64,000 nt of DNA from Linepithema humile. Lineage: Eukaryota; Arthropoda; Insecta; Hymenoptera; Formicidae. Shown here in pieces: positions 53,641 to 64,000 of the stretch. Below the pieces are notes generated by a model, which was given only the letters and a program-made list of their open reading frames with translations, was not told where the DNA came from and ran no database searches. The stretch is from NCBI RefSeq assembly GCF_040581485.1, contig NC_090131.1, positions 10,602,001 through 10,666,000 of the forward strand. Reading direction: 5' to 3'. How positions within the stretch are numbered: position 1 is the stretch's first letter; each line of letters starts with the position of its first letter. A program made the translations under genes and the position numbers.

Positions 53641-55827
53641 TATATATTATGTACGGTAGTTAGTGCCAGAGACGATCAATTCGTGTGCTGGTTGCATATT
53701 TTGCACCAAATGCGGTTTGCATGAGCGCTTTGGTTTATTAATTATAGCTATGTCAAAACATGATGTATTGTGCTAGTATATTGTATTATATAAAATAATT
53801 TTTAGTTATAGCTATGTAAGATATTATGTAAGGTTGTAAACAAAGGACTGCACTTATTTTTCAGAGCGGGTTTTACTTTTCAAAAAAATTATTAAAAAAG
53901 ATGTACTAAATGTATTCAACGTATAATTATTTTAAAAAATATAATAAATGTATATATTATTTTTGTGTAAGATTTTGCAAAATCATCTATTTATTTTTCT
54001 TTGTAGAAGACAGTTGTGGAAGGAGATAGGGGCCCAAAAGATAAGTGGCTCCATGAACACAAAGCTTACAAAGGATACTAGCACCGAATCCATTGATTTT
54101 CATAAATCAGTGGGATTATTACCCAATATGATGGATTCGGAAAGTAGTACCCAAGTAATGCTGTGCATGGAGCCAACATCAAATAAAGGTACGTATGTTG
54201 ACACAATTGCGACGATAACAATACTCTTGTTATTGATAATGAAGCCCTTCTAGACCCTTATGGTGTGCAAGAAAACTTGCCTGAAGGCCGTCGCATTGTC
54301 GATATTGCTTTTATGTGGAATGAAATCCACAGAATATTTAATAATCATGCGCGAGAAATAGAGTGCCAATTTAAAGATTGGAAACTCATAAATTTTCGTC
54401 GCCGTGGGTTAATGAATCGCAGTTGTTTTTCCAATGCCAAATGTGTCATTATAAAGACAGCATCTGGTCAGAACCCACAAAACCGGAAATATTGGACATT
54501 AACACAGCTGTTGCAGCAGCAACTATTACAACAGGAATTGGTTATGTCCAGCTGAATGAGCTGTGTGCAACCATAAATGTTCCTTGCATGTCCGAATCAA
54601 CGTACATCACATTCAGAGACAATATAGTCGATGATTTTCAAAAAACAGCTATGGAAAATATGAAAATGGCTGGTGAAATTGAAAAACAACTTGCTCTCGA
54701 AAGAAACGATATTATAAACGGTATTCCGTACATAACTGTAGTAGCAGATGGTAGTTGGATGAAGAGAACATACGGCAATGCTTATAACTCTCTTTCTGGT
54801 ATTGGAGCCATAATTGGTTACTATACCAAAAAAGTTCTCTTTGTTGGTGTTTGCAATAAATTTTGCGCAATATGTGATATGGCAGAGCGAAAAAGTTTCA
54901 AACCAAGAATTCACAAATGCTATAAAAATTTTGATCGCAATGCAAGTTCCACAAGAATGGAAAGCGATGCCATCGCAGAAGGTTTTAAATGTAGCCTCGA
55001 AATGCATGGTTTGATTTACAAAACGGTTATTGCCGATGGTGACAGTAGCATATATCAGAATTATCATTCGTGATAATAAACCATATTGTGAACAGATGGT
55101 AACTGTAAAAAAAATAGAATGCAGCAATTATTTGCTTCGCAATTTGTGTAAAAAGCTGAAAGCTGTGACAGAGACGACTCAGCCAAAAGCGCAAAAACAA
55201 CGTGGCTTTGTAGCGTTGCGAAATGTTATAAAAAATAATATTTTGAATATTCGAAAAGAGGTAGAAGAAGCAGCAAAGCTACGAAGAAAAGAGCAACAAA
55301 CACCTCAACATCATAAGGCTATAGAATTACAACAAGATATATTGAACATTCCTAGCCATATTTTTGGCGAACATAAGCGATGCGAATCACGCGGTCGTAT
55401 ATGCACAGAAAATGGTAAAACGACAACAAATTATGTACCACATCTGAAATCATACGGCCTGTATGAAAAAATAGAAAAAGCGATCTCATATTTAAGCTGT
55501 TATTCTGACAGCTTGTTACTGAATTTTACAAATAATCCTGCAGAATCGTTCAACTCAATAATCTGCAAAGAAATTGGTGGAAAACGCATTAATTTTGGCA
55601 AACGAGGCTCTTATAATACTAGAATTGCGGGAGCAGTTGTGCAATATAATACGCAACAAGTTCTTACGCAATTGTATAAAAGCATGGATAAGATTGTTCC
55701 GCCTATTGTCGAGAATCTTGAAAAACAATGAGAGTCAGGAACAGATCGATATTACGGTCCGCAATCGCAAAAACTGGATCTTCCATCCCATGTATTCGAA
55801 CAACTTCGACAAAATCATTTAGAAAAG

Positions 55828-57318
55828 TTGTTAGAAAATGCGAAAAACTGGCAAAAAATCGAACTCGATACAAGAAATCAAAGTGAATCAGAATTCTGGT
55901 TATCATTGAGACGGGAAATGTTGACGGCATCCAATTTTGGAACCGTATGTCGCATGAGATCGACAACGTCTTGTGCAGCAACGGTAAAAGCCATTTTATA
56001 TTCTCCATACATTGATAACGCAGCCATAAAATATGGTCGTGATAATGAAGAAGTAGCAAAAAAAGAACTGGCTTTACAATTAAATAAAGAAGTAAAACCT
56101 TGCGGATTATTCATCGATACTGAAAATCCATGTTTGGGTGCTTCCCCAGACGGGCTTATTGATGGAAATGGTCTAGTGGAAATCAAATGTCCTCTGTCGG
56201 CTGAAAATTTAACAGTTGAAAAAGCCATTGAGACATTGTCTTCTTTAAAAGCTATTTTTGATAAAAAAAATCCGCAAAAAATAAATCAGAATCATCGATA
56301 TTATTATCAAATTCAAGGTCAATTAAATATAACACAGCGAGAATATTGTATTTTTGCTGTCTGGACTCCAAAAAGTATGAAAATATTGCGCATTGATGTA
56401 GACAATATTTTTTGGAAAAATCAAATGCTACCTTTCTTGACACGCTTCTATAACGAATGCATGCTTCCAGAAATCTTGGATAGTCGTCATAATAGACATA
56501 TGCCTATAAGAAATCCAAGATATATTATAGAAGCTAAAGAAGAAACAGCCAAAAAAATACTTAGTCGAACAAGTAGACGAAAAGTAGCAGAAAACGAAAA
56601 TGGCATGGAAGAGAGAAAACGATTGAAACCTAACGTTTCGCCAATGGAGGCAGCAATAATTGATCCTGTTGTTCTTGCTCTGCATGAAAAGCAAGATGAT
56701 GACTGCATAATCGTAAGTTATTCAAGTAACAAACGAAATATAACTGAAGATGATATGGTAAGACATAAAAAACTTTTAGATGATACGTTTATTTCTTTCT
56801 CTTCGATAAAAAAGAATGTCTTACCTATAACAAGTCAATTGAATGACGAATCGTTGGATCAATTTTTGCGCATTATAAGAGAAACTTCTTGTTTCGAAAC
56901 ACAAAGTGTACTATATTTACAATACCCCCATATAATTGAAGCTAGTCATAGTGACAAAAGCTTACAAATAATTGGAGGAAATTGTAGTAATCACTGGAGA
57001 TGTATTTTCTTTGACGGCACCAAACTTCGCGTGTACGATAGTCTACCTGGCTGTACATACGATAAATTGGTAGCTAAAGAGAAAAATTATATACATCTTC
57101 GTTATCCGAAAGTAAACTCAAGTTTTGACATAAGTTTTGAAAAGGTTCAAACACAACCTGATGAAATCAGTTGTGGAATTTATGCTGCAGCTTTCGCTAC
57201 GACTATAGTCTTAGGAGGCAATCCTTGCGAGAAAAAATACTCCAAAGATGTAAAATACATGAGAGAGCATTTTTGTAAAATTATAGAAAGCAATAAACTG
57301 CTGCCTTTTCTAAAATAA
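55828..57318 (+). CDS. YqaJ-like nuclease / Ulp1-like protease segment
   Basis: 496 codons without interruption, in frame with the preceding transposase piece (separated by one TGA). N-terminal half: YqaJ-type PD-(D/E)xK nuclease with WLSLRREMLTASNFG, Asp108 in GASPDGLI, Glu118 and Lys120 in VEIKCPL, and YYYQIQGQLNIT. C-terminal half: C48-type (Ulp1/SENP-like) cysteine protease with His389 (NHWRCIFF), Asp404 (YDS), Gln443 (TQPDE) and Cys449 (SCGIYAA). A basic linker joins them. All nuclease and protease catalytic residues are present. It could be the C-terminal part of one polyprotein; the internal Met used here is only the first in the open piece. Confidence 0.75.
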   Translation: MLENAKNWQKIELDTRNQSESEFWLSLRREMLTASNFGTVCRMRSTTSCAATVKAILYSPYIDNAAIKYGRDNEEVAKKELALQLNKEVKPCGLFIDTENPCLGASPDGLIDGNGLVEIKCPLSAENLTVEKAIETLSSLKAIFDKKNPQKINQNHRYYYQIQGQLNITQREYCIFAVWTPKSMKILRIDVDNIFWKNQMLPFLTRFYNECMLPEILDSRHNRHMPIRNPRYIIEAKEETAKKILSRTSRRKVAENENGMEERKRLKPNVSPMEAAIIDPVVLALHEKQDDDCIIVSYSSNKRNITEDDMVRHKKLLDDTFISFSSIKKNVLPITSQLNDESLDQFLRIIRETSCFETQSVLYLQYPHIIEASHSDKSLQIIGGNCSNHWRCIFFDGTKLRVYDSLPGCTYDKLVAKEKNYIHLRYPKVNSSFDISFEKVQTQPDEISCGIYAAAFATTIVLGGNPCEKKYSKDVKYMREHFCKIIESNKLLPFLK

Positions 57319-57586
57319 TTCATATATTATTCGATAATCTATTCTAATACAAGATTATCGATTACAAAAAAGATGCCTCAATATCACTAAATTATAATGG
57401 GAGAGACGAAAGAAATATATGGTTGCGTTCTCACGAGAATGGGCGATGGAGAAACCCATTCTATATTTTTATTATTCAGTATATTTAAAAAAAATTATTA
57501 TATTCTGTCGTTGTTTTTCACATATAATGATTATGTATATATATTATACAACTTATATATATATTATTATATATTATTATTATTAT
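57319..57586. other. AT-rich 3' flank
   Basis: AT-rich, with a short hairpin (GATAATCTATT, then AAGATTATCGATTAC) just after the stop and TAT repeats before the next element. Confidence 0.4.
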
Positions 57587-57590
57587 ATTA

Positions 57591-59633
57591 TGTGACGTGA
57601 CGCTTTTCGAGCGCCGTCACAAGGGTGATGGCCCGGCCGAGGGAGCAAAGAGTCCTGGTGTTGCTCCTCGCGTGGAGAGAGCAACCCGCGAGACTCCACA
57701 ATTTGTACGCGTTGTTTGTATTGTCATTCCCGTTTTATGTCATTAATATCGTTTTTAAATTGTAAGGCGAGACCCCGTGCGGGCGGCGTTGCGTGTTTTG
57801 TGCCTCAGGGCGAAGATGCAGCATCGCCAGGAAGACCGGACGCCGAGGGATCATCGACGGGTGTCACGCGTCAGTGACCCCACGGCATAAGGTCAGGTAC
57901 CGCGATCCCGTCGCCTCCGCCATCCAAGCCCTATCTAACTCCGCTTTGGTTTCAGCCACAGAGTCTAAGAAACGCAGAAACACGCAGCAGCGGACCCCGG
58001 CTGCAGACGGCTCCGGGGACCCCGAAGATGCTGCACCCGGAAGAACCGGAGTATGGCCCGGCCAGCCTAACCAGTCTCTTCCGGGAACATCGACTCATCG
58101 ACACGTTAACGGCCGAAAGATTTGAGGAAACCACAGAGAGCGGAGGGGGGCGCTCTGGATGAACTGTGGGCGGTTCTCAGGGGCCCCCCTTTTCGGAAAA
58201 TCGGCAGGATGCGCAGGAAGGCGACGCGGACTTGGAGAGGACCTACGTGCAGAGCCGAGAAGAGCCACTGTTCGGTGTGCCGCAAGTGCGTGAAGACGAC
58301 ACCCGGGACTCAGCCCGACGACACCGAAGACGCCGAAGACGTCCACTCGTTGTAAGCCGCCTCTCGGGTAGCCGTAGAGTTCCGTCCGGTTATGGCTGGT
58401 AGCGTGAGTTATGTCTGTATTTTGTGTCTCTCACACAATTAACCATAGTTCTGATACCGTGAGCGCTCAATTACGCTCAATTACCGCATGTCCAGCCGGC
58501 TCCGGATAGCGCGTAAAAAGTCTCTCCGACTTGCGGGAATTAAGTGCCGACAGTCTCTTCTCGTTACCGTTTCGTTTGTCGTTCGTCTTGTTACCGTACC
58601 GTTCTACCGTTACCGTTCTTTCGAAGATACCGATTGCTACCGTCGTTCCGTTACCGTTTCTTTTGAAAGTACCGATTATTACCGTCTTTTGGTCGCGTTA
58701 GCACCGTACCGGGGGTGAATGTTCGCGGGCGGATTTTGATTCGGGAACGTTCTCCGCGAGACTGCTGTTACCGCAAAGTTAGCGTCTCGGCGAGAAGCGT
58801 GAGAGCCCGCGAAAAATAGCCGACCCGCGACATATCCTTTCTGGCCGTTAGGCTACCGTCGTTTAAAGTCTATTTATTTGGCCTTCACCGGCCGTATCGG
58901 ATGATCAAAATATAAGTCCTTCGTTGGCTGTATATAGTCGGATCAGCGGCGAATTATCGTAATCACGTTCCCGAGATTTGATGTAGGCATCGAACTCGAT
59001 TCTCGTTACCGAATTTATAGGGCGAAGGGCCCTACCATCGTATCAACCTATTTCCGCCGTATCGGCTCCGGCCGAATAGTTTAAGCATCTTTACCCTTGT
59101 AAACTAAATCACTGAAATACATCATTGTTAACTGTTAATTATTGAGTTATCCTTGCGTTAGCCTCTCACTCCAGATATCTAACGTTAAGTAAAAGAACTG
59201 CGCCCCTCTGCCATATACTGAGCGGGGAGCGGCCGAGCAATTTTGTGAACTGTTAAAGTTACCGATACCGCGGTGCGATTATTCGCACCTGGCGCCCATT
59301 TCCGGTTACCGATATCGCGTGAGTTACCTTGCTCCCGAATTTTGTGGAGTACCGCGAGTTACCGAATCGTGCAGTTATTGCCGATTTCGCGAGTTACCTT
59401 GCTCCCGACGAGCGTGGAGTACCGCGAGTTACCGAATCGTGCAGTTATTGCCGATTTCGCGAGTTACCTTGCTCCCGACGAGCGTGGAGTACCGCGAGTT
59501 ACCGAATCGAGCATCTGCTTCCGATACCGTCAGTTACCGAATCGAGCATCTATTGCCGATACCGCAAGCTACCGATTTCCATTGGGCGTGCTCCCTCGGA
59601 TCTGGCGTGATTCCGAGGCCAGTTCACGTCGCA
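57591..59633 (+). mobile_element. Candidate 2-kb GC-rich solo LTR
   Basis: Starts TGTGACG, ends GTCGCA, and is flanked by ATTA on both sides (57587-57590, 59634-59637). The first 31 bp form a hairpin (TGTGACG...CGTCACA), as in the two Ty3/gypsy LTRs here. The interior is much richer in GC than the flanks, has GTTACCG-type repeats (58560-58690) and a 70-bp tandem array, and no pol-like coding. A TG...CA structure with a short duplication and no internal genes fits a solo LTR; the AT-rich flanks make the 4-bp duplication weak evidence. Strand is not established. Confidence 0.5.
59320..59530. repeat. Three 70-bp tandem repeats
   Basis: Units start at 59320, 59391 and 59461 (GAGTTACCTTGCTCCCGA); the second is nearly identical to the first and the third diverges at its end. 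Each contains GGAGTACCGCGAGTTACCG. Translations of this stretch are repetitive and have no known motif. Confidence 0.85.
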
Positions 59634-59644
59634 ATTATTATATA

Positions 59645-59767
59645 TATATTATTTTAACATTGCTTACATTGACTTGTATCTTTTCATATATCTGTCAAGA
59701 GAAATAATTTCTTTTTTAGCCACACACACACAAAACACATTTGTATTGTGTATTGGTGTGTGTGTGC

Positions 59768-59798
<31 letters not shown>

Positions 59799-59885
59799 TG
59801 TGTGTGTGGCTAAAAAGAAATTATTCCTTTTGACAGATATATGAAAAGATACATGTCAATGTAAGCAATGTTGAAATTATTTAAA
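59645..59885. mobile_element. Foldback with a (CA)n/(CG)n/(TG)n loop
   Basis: AACATTGCTTACATTGACTT to TTTAGCCACACACACA (left) is mirrored by TGTGTGTGGCTAAAAAGAAA to GTCAATGTAAGCAATGTT (right); the arms are about 85 bp. The loop carries CGCGCGCGCGCGCGCG within TG repeats, a strong Z-DNA sequence. Confidence 0.75.
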
Positions 59886-60059
59886 CTATGCAATAAAGAC
59901 AGACATATATTTATGTTTTTGATGTTATTATCAGCAATACGGTAGATAAGCTTCAATAAGCTACGCGTACGAGAGCTGTAATAGAGTTGTAAAAATATGT
60001 GATCTGCCTTCACGTATTGAACACAATTTTGAAACTGTTCTGACAAGGTCTATTAGTTG

Positions 60060-60074
60060 CCCCCCCCCCCCCCC
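60060..60074. repeat. Poly-C run
   Basis: About 15 consecutive C bases. A second CCCCCC lies at 60219. Otherwise 59886-60640 is AT-rich with repeated GTTTGTACAT/ATGTAC words and no gene. Confidence 0.9.
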
Positions 60075-60639
60075 TAACGCAAATCGTAAAAACATTTATA
60101 TATTCGGATCGTACATCGTTTGTACATGAATGTACTATGATTTTTATCGTTTGTACATTCTTCGTTAATTTTAAAAAAAAATTACAAAGTTTTCATAACA
60201 GTGCTAATGATAGTTAGCCCCCCCTATGTCGCAATTACATCACGTATACTATAATTTATGAATTTATCGTGCTTAATCGTTTGTACGTCGTTTGTACATT
60301 ATTAATAATCGGTTAAATTCATATTCCAATATTTTGTTTTTGTTTAAAACGCAAAATAAATAATTTTTATTTGAATATGGCGGGTACGGAGCACGGAGCG
60401 GATGCGCATGCGTTTTAGTAACTTCCTGCTAGAAAATGGCAGATAAATCTTCAAAGTGCATTTACATTAATGTCAATTTTACCAACATCAAGACTGAAAT
60501 ATGATAGTCAACTGCTGAAATAAAAAAAATCACTGAAGTATTTCATATAAATGCTGAGGGCCATGGCGCTTATAGAAACGTTAGCAGTAAAATTTAAGCG
60601 GTAAACAAATTGGCTAATCAATCTTACCCCAGCTAGCAA

Positions 60640-60870
60640 ACTCACGTAATAATAACGTGATTATGAAGTGATTTTGATGACAATGACGTCAAGTGACATA
60701 ATTGGTACGTTATTTTGACGTCACCTACAGTACCAAAAGTTGACGTCGTCGATATGACGTCATCTAAATGTTACATTGACGACATATATATGACTAAATT
60801 ATTATTATAATATGATGTCAATATAACATTTAAATGACGTCCTATGAACGATCTTATTATTGTGTTAAAC
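60640..60870. repeat. Foldback-like element with TGACGTCA cluster
   Basis: TGACGTCA at 60684-60691, 60716-60723 and 60755-60762; near copies at 60741-60748 and 60835-60842. 60753-60790 is mirrored by 60806-60842 (ATGACGTCATCTAAATGTTA against TAACATTTAAATGACGTCC), so part of the cluster is an inverted repeat. TGACGTCA is the CRE/ATF-binding consensus; here it may simply be element sequence. Confidence 0.6.
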
Positions 60871-61279
60871 CTTTATATATTATTTATTGTTTTTTAAAAT
60901 AATATAATATATTTAATGTAAGTACACTATTTATAGGTAAGTATATAAAAGTATCTACCTATAATTGATAAATTGTTCCTCTTTTATATAATTAATTTGT
61001 TTATGATTATATGTATATAATGACATATATAATAATTAAATAATGATATATGACTGCAGTTTATTGTAATAATCTAAAGCTTTTATTATTATTATTATTA
61101 TTAGACACTGAATAATTTTTATTATTATTGTAGTTATATATAAATTTTTATTTTAATAAAATTTTTAAGTTTGAATCGCAATCTACAGCATTTCGTTTCT
61201 TAACATAATAAAATCATTTTTTTACATTTTTTTATTTTTTATTTAAAAAATTAATGAAATAACTATATTATTTACGTCG

Positions 61280-61283
<4 letters not shown>

Positions 61284-61336
<53 letters not shown>
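61284..61336. repeat. (AT)n microsatellite
   Basis: About 50 bp of AT dinucleotides. The surrounding 60870-61340 is AT-rich without genes. Confidence 0.9.
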
Positions 61337-61339
<3 letters not shown>

Positions 61340-61346
61340 TGTAAAA

Positions 61347-61470
61347 GGGCAGATTTCGGGACTAAAACATTAGTATTATGGCAGTTTTCAAGACTTCTGG
61401 CAGCTTTCAGGTCAGTCCTGAAAATGATAGCCATAAAATAATAGTTATCGGGACAGTCCCGTAATCTGCC
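61347..61470. mobile_element. 124-bp foldback MITE
   Basis: GGGCAGATTTCGGGACT at the left is mirrored by GGGACAGTCCCGTAATCTGCC at the right; inner ATTATGGC and GCCATAAAATAAT words also pair. Small and non-coding; flanking duplication unclear. Confidence 0.65.
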
Positions 61471-61841
61471 TATATATGAATATATTGTCTATATATTAAT
61501 TATATAAACAAAAGTAATATTGATTAATACTCAAGCAATATAATAATTCAGTAAAAATTATGTTTTACTAAATTAAATATTATAATAATTAAAAAATTGT
61601 GTTATATATTATTTTATATATTACTAGACACTTTTCCAGACTGCGTTGATCAATTAAAACAAAGATTTGTATATCATTTCAATTTGTATATTAAAACAAA
61701 GATTTGTATATCAAGCTTGGTTGCATTTAGTACATAAAGTATACTCATACTGCTTCAATTATTTAACAGACGTAGAGCTAATCGTAAATCGAGACGTAAA
61801 TCGAGTGAGTTCTTATTGAAGATTTTCAATCTCATACAGGC

Positions 61842-61969
61842 ATTAAGATAAGAAAAGACTCAGTGTTCGGACATGTCCTAATGTTCGGACAGTCAGTGAA
61901 ATATTAATAATTTCTACAATATAAACAATAAAAATAAATCTGTCCGAACACTGGGTCTTTTACCTTAAT
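61842..61969. mobile_element. 128-bp foldback MITE
   Basis: ATTAAGATAAGAAAAGACTC then AGTGTTCGGACA is mirrored by TGTCCGAACACTGGGTCTTT then TACCTTAAT. Arms about 33 bp. The AGTGTTCGGACA word also recurs in the loop (ATGTTCGGACAG). Confidence 0.7.
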
Positions 61970-63324
61970 AAAAATACGTCGATATATTTTTTGTTTTAAA
62001 TGATTATTATAATCAGCTCTGCAAAAGGTAATAAAAGTTATAATTCTATTGCAGAAATTGAAAAAAATTTATTTATTTAATACTTAGTTACAAATAGATT
62101 ATTTGCTTAAGAAACATATATTGCAAAATATCTGATAAATTTTAAAGAATTTTATTTGTATACAAATTTATTAACTAAAGAAGAAAATGAGAATATTAAT
62201 GTTGACAGTGATAATAATGATGAAAATACTGAAAATTCTAACGCTGAATTTAATGTCAAAAATGAGGAAAAAAACAGATAACACTTACTTTCAAAGTGAC
62301 ATATCACAGGAAAATATAACACATACATGCTATCTTTTATCATCAACATTTTTGGCATACATTATAAAATTAAGAAATTTTTCAACTAATAAATTTACAA
62401 AAAATTATGCTTGAAGACAGAAACACATATTTTCATCATTATATTCATGTATGCTTACTGTATGTTGATTATTATTACTTTTATTTTGTTTATCATTCTT
62501 TTCTTCAATATAATTTGTTATATCACTATCGGAACTTGGATAACAATGACTATTATCCTTTTTATATTCTTTCTAGATCGGTAATATTACAGTCAACATA
62601 GTAAATTATCAGTACTAATATTATCACAATTAAAATTTGCTAATTGAGTTAATTAAATAAAATTTTTTTATTACATTTTGTTGTGTAGAAAACAAATTAA
62701 AAATATTATATATTCTTAAAAATAATTTACTTAAGTTTAAAATTTAATTAAGATTTAATTCATTAATTCTGTGAGATCTTACATATAGTGATAAAAAATA
62801 ATTTTTAAAATATTTATTCAAATTTTTTCAATATCTTTAATATTTTATTCAAAAACATTGTTTTAATTTTTTTTTAAATTTATAATTATGAATATATAAA
62901 GAAACTCCATGTTTTACATTTTTAATATTTGTCATTTCTTATAATATCAGAATTTCTCTCAATATCACTGCTGCTGTTATCTTTTTATATGTGCATTTGA
63001 TATTATCAAGAAGTAATAACCTAAATATTTTGTTTATCTACAAAATAATAATTCTTAAAAAAACTATTTTTAAACTTATTTTCGTTATCAATATCATCCA
63101 TAAACTAAAATTATTCTTGGTCATTTTTTAACTCTTATTCCTTTTCAACTTTTATTTGTACGCTTATTTTTATTTGCATTGTCCTCTTTACCAATAGAAT
63201 TTTTTGTGATATTATAAATTAGATCAAAGGTTTGACCGCGAATATAACTGGAATCTTATTATAATAGATTTATATATAGAATCTTATAATAAACTTATAA
63301 TAGACTTATAATAGAATCTTATAA
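61970..63324. other. AT-rich DNA with one acidic ORF remnant
   Basis: At about 62156-62281 (+) an open stretch reads an Asn/Glu/Asp-rich peptide (KEENENINVDSDNNDENTEN). It has no ATG of note and no recognised domain and may be a decayed coding remnant. Nothing else was recognised. Confidence 0.35.
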
Positions 63325-63668
63325 TTATAATAGACTTATATCAATAGAGTTAATTTTTCCATCAAAAATAGGTACATCACATAAAATTGTATCATTATTA
63401 TCATTTTTAGCATATGTATTATTTCTATTAGCAATCTTGTCAGTGCAAGATGTATCACAAATGCAGGTTAATTCCTGTCTATAACTAAATAATTGCTTGT
63501 AACACAGCACTTTCTTACATCTGGAGAATCATTAAATGTAACATCAGTTATTATATTATTATTTTGCTCATTATATATACTCTCCTTTATGATAGCAAAA
63601 TTTAACATGGCATATTCATCATTATTCTCTATATGACTTGGATTCTCCGCATTATCAGTTTTCGACAT
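63325..63668 (-). pseudogene. Unidentified Asn-rich ORF remnant
   Basis: A frame from MSKTDNAENPSHIENN (63668) runs to 63468; a second, overlapping frame continues (ELTCICDTSCTDKIANRN) to 63325, as if one frameshift separated them. Cys residues cluster (CICDTSC). I do not recognise a family. A transposon-derived origin is possible given the surroundings, but nothing in the sequence proves it. Confidence 0.3.
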
Positions 63669-63713
63669 TGTTCGTTGAATAATTGTTATCTCAAAGTATA
63701 TTTTTTTCAGCAA

Positions 63714-64000
63714 TATTGTTTATCATCGTACATAGAGCTGTAAAAAAATTATTAGATAATTATGAAAAATAAACATTATTATATAATACTAAAAAAAAGT
63801 TCAAGATCTAAAAACTTATTCTCAATTTTGAAATAGAGTAAATATGTAACATTGCATCGAGTATATTATTAAAACATATATTTATTTGTGCATACTTTAC
63901 CTTCATTACTATTGTTGTTCATTATATTATAAGAATTATGTATTAAATTTGTTTATTCATCATCAGTATTATTTTTTTCTTCAGTATCACATCTATTTAA
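63714..64000. other. AT-rich window end
   Basis: No feature recognised. Confidence 0.4.

Larger units (their letters stand above)
52847..57318 (+). pseudogene. Mutator-type transposase - YqaJ nuclease - Ulp1 protease gene, lightly damaged
   Basis: Exon 1 is 52847-52923 (MGRKYNEKYLPLGARR), intron 52924-54006 (GT-AG, frame kept), exon 2 onward from 54007. Transposase landmarks: EGRRIVDIAFMWNEI (about 54284), ITVVADGSWMKR, SLSGIGAIIGYYTKKVLFVG, MESDAIAEGF and VIADGDSS, the order found in animal Mutator-type transposases; then NNPAESFNSIICKEIGGKR. The frame continues through one TGA (55729-55731) into a PD-(D/E)xK YqaJ-like nuclease (SPDGL and EIK) and a Ulp1-like protease (His, Asp, Gln, Cys). 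Lesions: frame change near 54200-54265 (or a short intron), frameshifts near 54410 and 55060, and the TGA. No terminal repeats were found. Confidence 0.72.

Noticed and set aside
58122..58402. Short Arg-rich ORFs in the GC-rich island
   Set aside because: No zinc knuckle, protease or other gag/pol motif; the reading frames are explained by base composition.
59273..59707. Repetitive ORFs (YRELPNRA-type repeats) of 93-144 codons in three frames
   Set aside because: The 70-bp tandem repeat is read in several frames at once, so repetition alone produces them.
61970..64000. A conserved host gene in the AT-rich right end
   Set aside because: The small Asn-rich frames are what AT-rich DNA yields by chance or decay; no splice-consistent model or known domain could be built.

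Overview
This window reads as a transposon-dense, AT-rich arthropod nuclear genome, most likely a hymenopteran and plausibly an ant. The grounds are GT-AG introns, insect-type Ty3/gypsy, Tc1/mariner, MULE, CACTA and hAT-like elements, many foldback elements, and one recognisable host gene of the insect DUF745 type. There is nothing bacterial here: no operons, rRNA, tRNA or CRISPR were seen.

Layout. 1-6763: AT-rich DNA, then a complete CsRn1-type Ty3/gypsy retrotransposon (copy A, + strand, 952-bp LTRs). 7023-8835: two foldback elements with a possible terminal exon between them. 10496-27859: a minus-strand DUF745-type secreted protein gene, of which four exons are seen. Its third intron is about 16 kb and holds an 11.5-kb palindromic MULE-like element (11031-22527, 8-bp target duplication). 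A 7.45-kb CACTA-type transposon (14738-22187) sits inside that palindrome, and both of its genes can be read without a stop. A hAT-like MITE lies in the same intron at 23921-24342.

28799-32494: a decayed 3.7-kb TIR transposon with a multiply broken, unclassified transposase-like gene. 32809-38657: the second CsRn1-type copy (copy B, - strand). 39063-39590: a very long (CT)n tract. 40046-41720: a small foldback and a dead mariner-type transposase. 42330-51950: a five-level nest. A foldback holds another foldback, which holds a solo LTR in one arm and a second, different Ty3/gypsy element (1448-bp LTRs, tRNA-Lys-type primer site) in its loop; that element in turn holds a 145-bp MITE in its integrase-coding region.

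52847-57318: a lightly damaged Mutator-type transposase gene whose reading frame continues into a YqaJ-like nuclease and a Ulp1-like cysteine protease. 57591-59633: a GC-rich 2-kb candidate solo LTR. The rest (59634-64000) is AT-rich DNA with small foldbacks, a CRE-like TGACGTCA cluster, microsatellites and weak ORF remnants.

How it fits together: almost all coding capacity belongs to mobile elements. The likely functional units are the CACTA element (transposase plus a 561-aa six-exon accessory protein) and the two CsRn1-type copies, each full length but each with a different one-codon deletion in Pol. The host gene is only partly contained; its 3' exons were not found. All family assignments come from motif reading and were not confirmed by database search.
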